From assembly GCA_039028975.1 (NCBI GenBank), contig JBCCHB010000124.1, positions 1 to 51,972 of the forward strand: a stretch of DNA of 51,972 bases, written 5' to 3'. Under the pieces are notes generated by a model. That model saw only the letters and a program-made list of their open reading frames with translations. It did not search any database and was not told the DNA's origin. The DNA is from JAHBNG01 sp039028975 (GTDB taxonomy: Bacteria; Chloroflexota; Anaerolineae; Caldilineales; Caldilineaceae). Within the stretch, counting starts at the first letter, position 1; every line of letters starts with the position of its first letter. Made by a program: the position numbers and the translations under genes. Shown here in pieces: positions 10,379 to 18,351 of this stretch.

Positions 10379-10775
10379 TAAAAACTTTCTCGCTTTTACT
10401 TAGCGCTGTTCTGTTAAAAAGCATGTTATCAGGCTAACCTCAGTTGAGCAGTCATCCCGATTTTTCAGAGCAAGCGCACTTTTGATGGGTATGATGTTGG
10501 GTTTGATGCCCCCATTTGATCGGTTTGATGGGTGCAGAACCAACAGCCAGCCCGCTATACTGAGGTCATGTACGTACCAGGACCTAGCTAGTCCAAAAGA
10601 GTTATTCAATTATTCACAAACCTAAGTTCATTGTGGGAAGCACGTGCGCCGCGAGGGTGGGTAGTCGGTAGGTCGGTAAGTGACTACTGATCTACTGACC
10701 ACCGACTACTGACTACCAAACCGCGGAGGGTACCCACAACTCAATGAATCTCTAAACCCCAGGAGACTTTTTGAG

Positions 10776-10943
10776 ATGAACGCAGGAAACATTTTGAACA
10801 TTCGTCGTACTGTTTTGACCCTAGCAATTGCCGCTGTTGTTGCTCTGTCGACTGCTTATGCACCGATGGTTTTGGATGGAGTGGCTGGGACGTCGTTAAC
10901 ACCTTCGGCGTATGCATGCCAAGGTAACGGTACGGGCTGTTAA
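10776..10943 (+). CDS. 55-residue secreted prepeptide A (Cys-x6-Cys tail)
   Basis: ATG at 10776 with AGGAG about 11 nt upstream; the stop is TAA 10941-10943. The N-terminus is basic (MNAGNILNIRR), followed by a hydrophobic segment (about 12-30). The end reads PSAYA-CQGNGTGC, where Ala-x-Ala precedes Cys48 and Cys55 is the last residue. It is a paralogue of the gene at 12507: same 55-residue length, same first 11 residues, shared DGVAGT block and the same two Cys positions. The conserved start and length, the ribosome site and the variable short tail suggest an exported signalling or modified peptide; an unprocessed small membrane protein is the alternative. It is convergent with the TPR gene, 29 bp away. 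Confidence 0.65.
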   Translation: MNAGNILNIRRTVLTLAIAAVVALSTAYAPMVLDGVAGTSLTPSAYACQGNGTGC

Positions 10944-10972
10944 TCCGAATTTTGAGTAGAGGCTGATAATCG

Positions 10973-12223
10973 TCAGCCTCTATAAAATGATTTTGCCTCA
11001 GTTAAGTGCGTATTCATAGACTGATACAGATATTGATAATTCGGTAAATCTGGTAGTTGTGATAGCTCCGCTATAGCTATGTTAAGCACCTCAATCGCTG
11101 TTCGATAGTCGTGTTGGGCGATTAGGCTGAGCGCCCAACCGTCAATCGCGTTCAGGCGTAAACTATCATTCTTTAGTAATTGAAAAATTCTTATTGCTTC
11201 TTGAAAGCTTTTTTCGGCACAATTCGGTTCGCTCAATTCGAGAAAGGACAACCCTTCATTTACGTGAATTCGACCAACATTAAGTTGATCGTGCAATCGT
11301 TGAAAAACCAATCTAGCATGTCGGTAAGTTTCTAATGCCTTTCTAGGCTTCCCCAGAGCCTGATTCGCAAGCCCTATGTTCATTTTGACAATTGCTAAAT
11401 TAGCAGGATCATTTAACTTACTTAATATGGAGCATGCTTCTTCATAGTGTTTTATGGCTTCTTTAAACCGGCTTCGCATTCGTAATGTGTACCCGATGTT
11501 TTGTAAACTCCAGGCGACCTTTCTGTGGTCACCAATATTCATGCGGATTTCAAGCGCCTCTTGATGATATTCCTCTGCCATTCTTAGATTTTCAGATTTG
11601 TTATCTTTCTGCCAGTATGTGCGTTCAGTTATAATCAATCCAAGAATTGAAAGGCTTTCCGCTTTTTCCTGATAATATCTTATAGCGAGGCTGAGCCCCT
11701 CGTGTGCATACTGTTCAGCGATATCAAAGTTGAACCGATGGAACATAAGATAAGCCATCTGATTTCGTACTTTAGCTTGACCTATCTTTTCGTCAATTAT
11801 GCCGAAAAGCTCGTAAGACACTTGTAGATTTCTCATTGCCTCTTCATGATTACCTAATAGGCGGAGTAGCATGCCCACAAGCAACTTGAGCTCTGCTTCC
11901 GAAGAGGCGTCTTCAAATTCAATGCTTCTTTTCACACCAATGGTCAGATAATTTAACCAATCCTCCCGAAACCCGGCCATCTCCATCCTTGGGGCCAACT
12001 CAATCAGTAATTGACTTGCCTCTTCCCACAGTTCATCTCCCTCAAAGAGCAACTTTAACATGTGCCAAGCCTGTTCTCGTACTTCTTCCGGTACCGTATA
12101 TTGATGTGCTTTGACATTGTCCAGAGATTTCTGCACTGCGCGCGCCAATGTGCGGCGAAATAACCCGCCATAACGTACACTCATATCAATTTGTTGTTTT
12201 TGTACCACTGTGGCTTTTTGCAT
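10973..12223 (-). CDS. TPR-repeat protein (Rap-like, no DNA-binding domain)
   Basis: 416 residues. From about residue 100 on the protein is built of TPR helices (for example AWSLQNIGYTLRMRSRFKEA, NIGLANQALGKPRKALETY); the N-terminal 100 residues are helical without a recognisable motif. No signal peptide, helix-turn-helix or ATPase motif is visible, so it is probably a cytoplasmic scaffold or peptide receptor. Rap-type proteins of the RRNPP group share the layout of a short helical N-domain plus a TPR superhelix, but sequence kinship cannot be asserted. It lies between two prepeptide paralogues (10776 and 12507) and is divergent from the second. The ATG at 12223 has AAAGG close upstream; an alternative ATG lies at 12184. 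Confidence 0.75.
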   Translation of the reverse strand: MQKATVVQKQQIDMSVRYGGLFRRTLARAVQKSLDNVKAHQYTVPEEVREQAWHMLKLLFEGDELWEEASQLLIELAPRMEMAGFREDWLNYLTIGVKRSIEFEDASSEAELKLLVGMLLRLLGNHEEAMRNLQVSYELFGIIDEKIGQAKVRNQMAYLMFHRFNFDIAEQYAHEGLSLAIRYYQEKAESLSILGLIITERTYWQKDNKSENLRMAEEYHQEALEIRMNIGDHRKVAWSLQNIGYTLRMRSRFKEAIKHYEEACSILSKLNDPANLAIVKMNIGLANQALGKPRKALETYRHARLVFQRLHDQLNVGRIHVNEGLSFLELSEPNCAEKSFQEAIRIFQLLKNDSLRLNAIDGWALSLIAQHDYRTAIEVLNIAIAELSQLPDLPNYQYLYQSMNTHLTEAKSFYRG

Positions 12224-12293
12224 GAACCTTTGAACAAGTTTGAACGTGGGTCATAAGCCCCGGGCTTATACTCGATACTTTTTTCAAACCGAT

Positions 12294-12322
12294 TTGCATC
12301 ACGAAAAATATCCGACTATAAT
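12294..12322 (+). promoter_or_regulatory. Putative sigma-70 promoter upstream of prepeptide B
   Basis: TTGCAT (12294-12299), a 17-bp spacer, then TATAAT (12317-12322), in the divergent region between the TPR gene and the prepeptide at 12507. It would leave a 5' leader of about 175 nt. Confidence 0.4.
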
Positions 12323-12506
12323 ATAGATGCTTAAGCAATGAATAACTGACTGCTTGTTTGTTAGATTTTTTTACGTATCTGCGCGCCAATAATGGATAGT
12401 AGATGAGTAAATCGATCTCTGCTCATTAGGGAAACATGCATATGCTGTGATTCTCCATAGCGGAATTCCCGAACTTGATGAGCCTTTATTCCAGGAGGAA
12501 TGTGAG

Positions 12507-12674
12507 ATGAACGCAGGAAATATTTTGAACATTCGCCGCCACATGGTGGCCCTGATGATTGCCGCAGTTGTTGCCCTGTCGGCTGCTTATGCGCCGGTGG
12601 TTTTGGATGGAGTGGCTGGGACGATATTAACTGAAGCAGCTTTAGCTTGCACTGCTAGTGCTGGCGGCTGCTAA
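12507..12674 (+). CDS. 55-residue secreted prepeptide B (Cys-x6-Cys tail)
   Basis: The ATG at 12507 is chosen over an upstream in-frame ATG at 12447 because AGGAGG sits just before it and because the paralogue at 10776 starts at the same residue. The peptide is MNAGNILNIRR plus a hydrophobic run to about residue 30, then the DGVAGT block and EAALA-CTASAGGC. Like peptide A it has 55 residues, with Cys48 after an Ala-x-Ala site and Cys55 at the end, while the six residues between the cysteines differ completely. This pattern of conserved leader and variable core is typical of pheromone or ribosomal peptide precursors. The product is not recognised by name. Confidence 0.68.
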   Translation: MNAGNILNIRRHMVALMIAAVVALSAAYAPVVLDGVAGTILTEAALACTASAGGC

Positions 12675-12784
12675 CTAGACTGAATTGGGGATCGGATGCG
12701 CGCGATTCCCAATTTTTTTCTTTACACTCGTACACCGGGGCGTAAATAACTATACAGTTACGACAGCAGAGCGATCTCGATGCA

Positions 12785-12888
12785 TGTCATTCTGAGCGGG
12801 TCTACCTGGCGATGGGTTCAAACGTGAGCAAATTCTCTACCAGAGTAGCCTCATTTGAACGGGTAGACTAGTCGAAGAATCTCGCGAT
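12785..12888. repeat. Dispersed palindromic element (TGTCATTCTGAGC family)
   Basis: Starts TGTCATTCTGAGCGGG and ends GTCGAAGAATCTCGCG, with internal inverted arms GGTCTACC...GGGTAGAC. It shares both end motifs with the element at 9386-9585. It lies in the 300-bp spacer after prepeptide B, which otherwise holds nothing recognisable. Confidence 0.5.
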
Positions 12889-12977
12889 CGCCCATTCAAT
12901 CCTGCTATCTGTATAGGCACTTACGCCTTGCTGGACTAGTCAGTTCCATCATGTTCGACCCATCACCCTGCCACTCC

Positions 12978-14435
12978 TCACTCTGCCGTATCCCCATCCT
13001 GCCCCCACTTCAACACCTGGACCTGTAAGAACGAGCGGGTTAATGAGTGAATAAAATAGCGGCTCTCCCGTAGATTGCCCTGATGTTCAACCAAGTTGAG
13101 TGTCACCAGTTGAGCCAGGGCATGGCGCAGATCCTCTGGCTCCATATCGGTAAATTCAGTTAACTGTGGCCAGGTCATTCCATTTCCATTGACCAACGGC
13201 ATGAGCAACCACGCCTCTCGGGCAACCTCATTCAGGCTGTTCCAGGCGTTCCAGTAGATATAGGTGTAGAGACTCTCAATCGGTTTTCCTCTAGCTTGGG
13301 TCAAATCGTTCAGCACATCGTGTAGCGCGTGAATGTGGGTCTGGCCCACCACAATTCGTAAGGCCAGGGGATTTCCACCCACCGTCTTGTAAATGGGGCG
13401 CAGATCTTCATCACTGGCGTTGGCCAATATGGCCAAATTGCGCTGCTCCGCTTCGTGGCGGACCAGTTGTAGGACATCTTTCTCACCTAATTCATTTACA
13501 GGATAGTGATAGATATCGGGCTGGCTGAAGAGGTTGTGGCGGGTTGTCAAGATGACCCGAGTGGGATTGATCAATTTGCGCAGCGTCTCAATCAGCGTAT
13601 CTGTATCCTCCACCGTCTCCAAATTATCCACCACAATCAGGTGAGGCTGCTCCGCCAACCGATGTTGGATCTTAGAGAGCATCTGCTCTGGATCCAGCCC
13701 AATGGGACGCCCTTCATCGGCAAAGAGCTGGGTAGCCAGCCCACTAATCAACCCCGCACCGCTGAGCGATGCGTGGGACAGTTTTTTTTGTTCCCCCCCA
13801 ACGGTTAGAAGATTGTTGCGAGCGGTCACCCACCCACACCCTGCAAAAGGACCATGGCCAATGGTCCCGTTCTCAATCAGGTGCCGCACCAACTGGTCCG
13901 TCAAGGATGTCTTGCCGATCCCCCCTATTCCTTCGATGGCAATGATGCGGGGACCATTCGGGTCTTCCAGCAGGCTACTCAATGAGGCCAGATGATCATC
14001 CACCCCCCAGAGCTGGGCATAGGACGGGGCCTCTAAGCGAGCCAGTAGCTCCTCATGAAGCTGGCTACGCAGGTGCTCCTCTTTGGCCTTTACCACCTCA
14101 GCCAGCTTTTTCCAACCGGCACTCTGCCACTTCTGTATGGTGCCCTCTTCGACGTTTTTGGCATTGGCCGTCTGGCGAACGGTGCGCCCATCAGCAAAGC
14201 GCATCCGCAGGGATTCAGCAAATTTGATGTCATCCCCGTCCAACTCGTTAAGGAGATTGAGCAAGAGCTGATTGATGGCGCTGCGCGGGCTAGCCACAGG
14301 GCCTGGATTGGCCCGTTTGTAGATCTGGAGCTTGGTCAAGGGGCTTTCTTCGCGATACTGTTTGTCCCACTGCTGGAACGCACGTTTGATCTCTTCTTCT
14401 AATTCGGAGAGGGATAGGGATCTATTCTCTGCCAT
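12978..14435 (-). CDS. STAND (NB-ARC-like) ATPase with N-terminal helix-turn-helix-like region
   Basis: 485 residues. Residues about 75-115 (DGRTVRQTANAKNVEEGTI) resemble a sigma region 4/HTH segment. The ATPase follows, with Walker A GIGGIGKTSL (near 170), Walker B HLIVVDNLE (near 265), RVILTTRHN sensor and GNPLALR, equivalent to the GxPLA motif of NB-ARC proteins. A winged-helix-like C-terminus follows (EVAREAWLLMPL...FIHSLTRSFL). No TPR or effector domain is attached, so it is short for the family and may act through a partner. STAND proteins act as ligand-triggered switches in regulation or defence; which one applies here is unknown. AAGGAAG precedes the ATG. It is monocistronic. Confidence 0.8.
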   Translation of the reverse strand: MAENRSLSLSELEEEIKRAFQQWDKQYREESPLTKLQIYKRANPGPVASPRSAINQLLLNLLNELDGDDIKFAESLRMRFADGRTVRQTANAKNVEEGTIQKWQSAGWKKLAEVVKAKEEHLRSQLHEELLARLEAPSYAQLWGVDDHLASLSSLLEDPNGPRIIAIEGIGGIGKTSLTDQLVRHLIENGTIGHGPFAGCGWVTARNNLLTVGGEQKKLSHASLSGAGLISGLATQLFADEGRPIGLDPEQMLSKIQHRLAEQPHLIVVDNLETVEDTDTLIETLRKLINPTRVILTTRHNLFSQPDIYHYPVNELGEKDVLQLVRHEAEQRNLAILANASDEDLRPIYKTVGGNPLALRIVVGQTHIHALHDVLNDLTQARGKPIESLYTYIYWNAWNSLNEVAREAWLLMPLVNGNGMTWPQLTEFTDMEPEDLRHALAQLVTLNLVEHQGNLRESRYFIHSLTRSFLQVQVLKWGQDGDTAE

Positions 14436-15154
14436 GGCAGAACTTCCTTACTGGGTACTCAGGACACTTTCGCAGTTGTCTTGAAGGAACCTCAACAGTA
14501 CTCTGTCAAGACTTAGACGCAAAACGTTGGCGAAGGTATTTGAACAATTTGGATCAACTATCAGCAGTCCATAGTCAGCTTGTCCCCGTGGAGACGGGGA
14601 TTGGTCGCTCGGTCCAATGTGTGCCTTTGAGAATAACAAAGATGAAAAGGTTAGGAAGATAAAGAGCTGCGCCATCTTCTAATCTTTGTTGATTTTCAAA
14701 CCGACCATACTATAGCGCTACTTACTTAAGGACGGGGTCATCTGACCAAAACTTTCATGAGGGACATACGCTCTAAAATTGGACATATTTTCGGCTGGGG
14801 GAGGTCATAACAGTTCATCAAATTGTAACCGTTCACTCCCCCATGTAGGCTGAGCTTGTCGAAGCCGGTTGCCCCTTCGACAGGCTCAGGGGGCTGAACG
14901 CCTACATCAATTTTAAGAATCAAAACTCACCGTACGAATGCTCTACGATAATTATACGACAAAATGCATAATTTATGAAGTGGCTGATAAGTGTGGGGCG
15001 CATCGTAGTTTGGGGGCGAATGTGAGCAGAGATTCTTCGCGAATACAATGTTACGTATGTTTCGATAGTTTGTTCCTATAGTCTTTAAGAAAAAGATTTT
15101 CCCGCCGCCCTTCGACAAGCTCAGGGGACAACTGGAAAATCTTTTTCTTAAAGA
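14436..15154. other. Intergenic region with palindromes, no gene
   Basis: About 720 bp. Short minus-strand ORFs (14448-14675, 14738-14923, 14927-15118) lack ribosome sites and cross repeats. It contains a hairpin-family fragment near 14637-14698, a TGAGCTTGTCGAAG palindrome (14827-14907) and most of a long inverted repeat (15077-15159). Confidence 0.6.
14827..14907. repeat. TGAGCTTGTCGAAG palindromic element, intergenic copy
   Basis: Inverted arms GGCTGAGCTTGTCGAAG and CTTCGACAGGCTCAGG surround a 12-bp centre. The flanks (GTAACCGTTCA...CTGAACG) match the copy inside the BTAD gene at 38643-38718, so the whole unit of about 80 bp is repeated. Confidence 0.65.
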
Positions 15155-15159
15155 CTATA
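15077..15159. repeat. Perfect 26-bp inverted repeat at the end of the HEAT gene
   Basis: Arms 15077-15102 and 15134-15159 are exact inverted copies beginning TATAGTCTTTAAGAAAAAG. The 31-nt loop carries half of a TGAGCTTGTCGAAG palindrome. The right arm covers the stop codon (15155-15157) of the HEAT gene. It could terminate transcription or be a tiny mobile element that landed on the gene's end. Confidence 0.7.
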
Positions 15160-16294
15160 TATGAAGATACTTGGTGTGCTGTCGCAGGGCAAGCCTAATG
15201 CCTTTACGCAGATTTCTCTCGGGCTTCGTGAGCGCTTCCTTTGCGTCCAACTCTTCAAGGAGCGGCACCAGCATAGGCTGTACCCGTTCATCATAGGGCT
15301 GCAAACTCAAGCCGTGTACCACCTGACTTCTTATCTTCACGTCATCTTCGGTCGATAGAATCTCAATGAGCCGCGACACCAAATTGACGTTTAGTGGCGC
15401 AGATTTGCAGCGATCGCAGAGGAGGGAGTGCATTGCCTCTCGACGTACCCTGGGAACGGGGTCATACGTTAGTGCGATCAAGGGTTCAATACAGCGGTCG
15501 TCACCCATGTGGTCCATGAACGCAGCGCAATAGCCCCGAATTCGCGCAATAGGGCTATTGAATCCTGCGAGTACAGCATCCATAACCGCTGGCCCCTGGT
15601 CGAGTAAGGCATCATTGGCCGCCCAATGAACGATACGGTGGCGCGCACCAAGCAATTTAACAAGCTCTTCCGCTGTCAAAACTTTGCCTTGCAATTGCTC
15701 TTGAAGCTCGGCTGCTGCAGTCTGTTCCTCTTCGGGCAATATGTGCTTATACTGTTGGAAGGCGTCCTGTGCCGCACACCGTACCGCCAGCGAGTTTGTC
15801 GGGTTCAAATAGATCCTGAAGAGAACCACTGCGGGATATAGAATCGGTGTGACCTTGGCCATTGCTTCGATGGCCATCACCTGCACCTGCCCATCTGGAT
15901 CACTTAGGGCTTTTTCTAGCAAAATCTTTCTTATGTCTGTGTGCCCCTCATTGAGATATCCATAAATCCACCCCAATCCACGGATGACTTCGGCCCGTAC
16001 CGCAACGGATTTGTCTTTGGCTAGACGCCTAAATGGCCTGATACAGCGCACATCCGTCATCGATCCCATGGTATAAGCACACCACCAGCGCACGTCGGGA
16101 TTGGGGTGATTGACGCCCCGCATTAGCTGCTCCAGGCCCTCATCCGTAATGGTGAACTGGGCTATCTGCTCCTTGGGCATTTCATACAGAGGGGCGATGG
16201 CTAGCTTGCTGCTTAGCCAGTGCTCAATTGGTTCAGATTGATACTGTTGCTTCTTGTCTACCTGCTTTGATTGCGTATTGACTTGGGACTGCAT
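15155..16294 (-). CDS. HEAT-repeat protein (PBS lyase-like repeats)
   Basis: 379 residues. From about residue 55 the protein consists of HEAT/PBS-lyase-type repeats of roughly 30 residues (NPDVRWWCAYTMGSM, SVAVRAEVIRGLGWI, DGQVQVMAIEAMAKV, VPRVRREAMHSLL, DVKIRSQVVHGLSL). Such alpha-solenoids act as protein-binding scaffolds or as phycobilin lyase-like proteins; no catalytic feature is visible, so scaffold is the better guess. AAGGAG stands before the ATG, giving a firm start. It is monocistronic, with its stop codon inside a 26-bp inverted repeat. Confidence 0.85.
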   Translation of the reverse strand: MQSQVNTQSKQVDKKQQYQSEPIEHWLSSKLAIAPLYEMPKEQIAQFTITDEGLEQLMRGVNHPNPDVRWWCAYTMGSMTDVRCIRPFRRLAKDKSVAVRAEVIRGLGWIYGYLNEGHTDIRKILLEKALSDPDGQVQVMAIEAMAKVTPILYPAVVLFRIYLNPTNSLAVRCAAQDAFQQYKHILPEEEQTAAAELQEQLQGKVLTAEELVKLLGARHRIVHWAANDALLDQGPAVMDAVLAGFNSPIARIRGYCAAFMDHMGDDRCIEPLIALTYDPVPRVRREAMHSLLCDRCKSAPLNVNLVSRLIEILSTEDDVKIRSQVVHGLSLQPYDERVQPMLVPLLEELDAKEALTKPERNLRKGIRLALRQHTKYLHI

Positions 16295-16346
16295 AAATCT
16301 GTCTCCTTTTCTACAATGATATACCCCGACGGTGTATCATCTAGTG

Positions 16347-16425
16347 AGCCAGTAAAATTTTGTCCCGACTTTTGTCCCAGTTAACCTGGAACGTCCCAAA
16401 TTGGGAGGACAAGTTTTATCTGGCT
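16347..16425. repeat. Imperfect inverted repeat upstream of the HEAT gene
   Basis: AGCCAGTAAAATTTTGTCC (16347-16365) pairs with GGACAAGTTTTATCTGGCT (16407-16425), with TTTTGTCCC-like repeats between. It lies 53 bp upstream of the HEAT start and could be regulatory or a mobile remnant. Confidence 0.45.
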
Positions 16426-16487
16426 ATATTAAAGAGAGCAGCAGATCATCCAGCTGTGGGAGGGCTCAACATCTTTTATGGTGTGGC

Positions 16488-16572
16488 TATACTGCGGTCG
16501 ATTTCAAAACCGTAGTTTTCCACGGAGCGAACAGGAAGACCAAACTACGGTTTTGAAACGGAGCTGAGTATA
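16488..16572. repeat. 85-bp palindromic element, copy 1 (TATACT...GCGGTCG type)
   Basis: Ends TATACTGCGGTCG and CGGAGCTGAGTATA; inner arms CAAAACCGTAGTTT and AAACTACGGTTTTG pair exactly. The same frame with a different inner stem occurs at 19363, 36421, 36978 and 50232. Confidence 0.75.
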
Positions 16573-16891
16573 AAATACTTGTCGTGAACGCCAAACGCGA
16601 AACAACCTCCCACGGCGGGAGGCTGCATGCTCATCAGCAATTCGTTGACTCTAACAGATTCTTTCTTTGGAAAGATCTAAAGCACTCTGCTCCCGACGCT
16701 ATATAGCTGTCTCTACCGTGGGTACGGCAGGGGCAACAACTATCGCAGCGATTCCGGCGGAAGTGGCTTCACGCAGAACCCGCAACTGGACAGAGTTTAG
16801 GTATAGTAGATGTTGATGGTATAAATCGTTTGCGTTCACAAGAGATAGTGTAACATAGTTTTGGCGGGCTGTCTACCCCATTTTGTTGCCC

Positions 16892-17021
16892 GGGTGCCTT
16901 TGGGTTTCGGGGCGAGAATGTAGCCAGTCGAGTGCGTCGCACTGTTCAGAGAAAGATCCAAGCGCCCATCCGCAATTGAACAGTGCGACGCACTCTTGTA
17001 CCCCCAAACTAAAACGCACCC
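16892..17021. mobile_element. 130-bp MITE, copy 1
   Basis: Inverted ends GGGTGCCTTTGGGTTTCGGG and the complement of CCCCCAAACTAAAACGCACCC's outer bases; inner arms GAGTGCGTCGCACTGTTCA and TGAACAGTGCGACGCACTC pair exactly. It is flanked by a 7-bp direct repeat, GTTGCCC (16885-16891 and 17022-17028), consistent with target duplication. A copy differing by only a few bases lies at 40248-40378. It encodes no protein. Confidence 0.8.
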
Positions 17022-17031
17022 GTTGCCCACT

Positions 17032-17226
17032 TTTAGGGCAATAGAGACGGCCGCATATCGGGCGCCCTTCCCGGATCCAGAAAGTCGCAAACCGATGCTG
17101 GTCATTGTGCGCTCAATTCGTGTCGATGGCGAACCGGCTGATGTACTTGAACGAGTTGAGTCCTACAACGAAAGTTTCGAATCTTCCCGGAAGATGGGTT
17201 ACCAGAAACTACTGTTCTCTAGCTGA
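17032..17226 (+). pseudogene. Haloalkane dehalogenase internal fragment
   Basis: The reading AAYRAPFPDPESRKPML...DGEPADVLERVESY...KLLF matches the cap-to-core region of DhaA/LinB-type haloalkane dehalogenases; compare AYYQAPFKTIKSRKPI...DGRPADVYEMMSSY...PKILF in the complete gene at 50809-51690. Only about 65 codons remain, with no nucleophile or His, and a stop follows PKLLF-like KLLFSS. A MITE with target duplication ends immediately upstream, so insertion or deletion destroyed the 5' part. Confidence 0.7.
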
Positions 17227-17376
17227 TTTCACTATAGATGATTGACCAGACTGGCGAAATCTGCATCAACGTCACGCAACTCCATCAACGCATATTGGGA
17301 AATGTTATGAGTTGCCAATATGCGATGGGTGTGGCAGATTACAATGAAAAATCAACGCTTGTAAACCGAAAACGGT

Positions 17377-18192
17377 ATGAAAACAATGACTCGACACTTT
17401 ATTCCTGATAACTTTGTCGTTCCAGTACAGTTTGAGACTCCTGACTTTATTCTCCGGAAATTGACAACTGGTGACGTTGAGCAGGACTTTGATGCCGTCA
17501 TGTCGAGCAAAGAGAGTTTGCGTCAGATTTTTGGTCCGAATGACACATGGCCTTCTGATGAGATGACGTTAGAAGACAATTACAAGGATTTGCAAGAGCA
17601 TGAAAGCGATTTTGATCAACGTGCGGGATTTACCTACACTGTAATTGAGAGCGATGAGCAGTTTTGTCTTGGTTGTGTGTACATTTATCCCTCACCGCCC
17701 AAACAGTACGACGTGCGTGTCTATTATTGGGTACGAGATAGCGCAAAATCTCAAGGGCTGGAGGAGAAACTGGGTGATTTCTTGCATCACTGGTTAGCGG
17801 ATGTATGGCCATTTCGGAGTCCAGCCTTTCCTGGTCGTGAGATTCCATGGAAAGAATGGGAGGTTCTTATGAGTAGACAAGTTGTTGATTCATGGTTTGA
17901 CGCATTTCGCAAAAAGGATATTTCTCTACTTAAACTCGCCGAAGACTTTGTTCATACGAGCCCTTTTGGAGAGATCAAGGGTCGAGATGCTTACCTTGCC
18001 ATTGTTCAGGAAAATCCCGAAGCTTTTTTTCGCCCGACGATCGAAGTCGTTGACATACTTGAGGATGGCCATAAATTTGCGGTTCGCTATCTGCTTGACG
18101 GCAATCCCTCTTGCGATTGCATCTACGTGCGCAACGGCCAGATCGCGGAAATCTATTCTTACTACCATTATGGGGATAAGCCAACTTTTTGA
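17377..18192 (+). CDS. GNAT acetyltransferase-like domain fused to SnoaL/NTF2-like domain
   Basis: 271 residues. The first 164 resemble a GNAT-type N-acyltransferase (FILRKLTTGDVEQDFDAV, a strand near FCLGCVYIYP, YYWVRDSAKSQGLEEKLGDFL); the acetyl-CoA loop is weakly conserved. From Met165 the sequence is a SnoaL-like/NTF2 fold (VVDSWFDAFRKKDISLLKLAEDFVHTSPFGEIKGRDAYL...). That Met (17869) is preceded by GGGAGG at a usable distance, so the second domain may also be translated on its own and the ORF may be two fused genes. Substrates are unknown. An alternative start is ATG 17386. Confidence 0.72.
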   Translation: MKTMTRHFIPDNFVVPVQFETPDFILRKLTTGDVEQDFDAVMSSKESLRQIFGPNDTWPSDEMTLEDNYKDLQEHESDFDQRAGFTYTVIESDEQFCLGCVYIYPSPPKQYDVRVYYWVRDSAKSQGLEEKLGDFLHHWLADVWPFRSPAFPGREIPWKEWEVLMSRQVVDSWFDAFRKKDISLLKLAEDFVHTSPFGEIKGRDAYLAIVQENPEAFFRPTIEVVDILEDGHKFAVRYLLDGNPSCDCIYVRNGQIAEIYSYYHYGDKPTF

Positions 18193-18351
18193 AGTATATA
18201 ATGCGGGCATAGCGCTAGACCAAATTCTTCCTGGACCAATGGACATAGATACCCTGCTCCTTTGTCCAGCGCCGAATCAACTTGTAAGCTGTATACTCGG
18301 AACGTAGTGTTCTAATCGGCAAATCGTTTCAAAATCGACGGAGGCAATGCT

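Larger units (their letters stand above)
9153..10775. other. Repeat-rich intergenic spacer
   Basis: About 1.6 kb with no convincing gene. It holds a 21-bp direct repeat (9239-9259 and 9323-9343), a palindromic element (9386-9585), a triple 106-bp tandem repeat (10071-10378) and a GTAGTC-type inverted repeat near 10658-10719. Short ORFs in the tandem repeat are translations of the repeat itself and lack ribosome sites. Confidence 0.7.
16295..17031. other. Intergenic repeat cluster
   Basis: Holds an inverted repeat (16347-16425), a palindromic element (16488-16572) and a MITE (16892-17021). 16573-16891 shows nothing recognisable. Confidence 0.6.

Noticed and set aside
9932..10424. Overlapping minus-strand ORFs repeating CRNKDCKDDKDLPLSSAKSSN-like text
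   Set aside because: They are translations of the 106-bp tandem repeat, not genes.
12447..12506. Longer start for prepeptide B
   Set aside because: The upstream ATG has no ribosome site; AGGAGG and the paralogue support 12507.
16836..17105. Minus-strand 89-codon ORF
   Set aside because: It runs through the MITE and antisense to the dehalogenase fragment.
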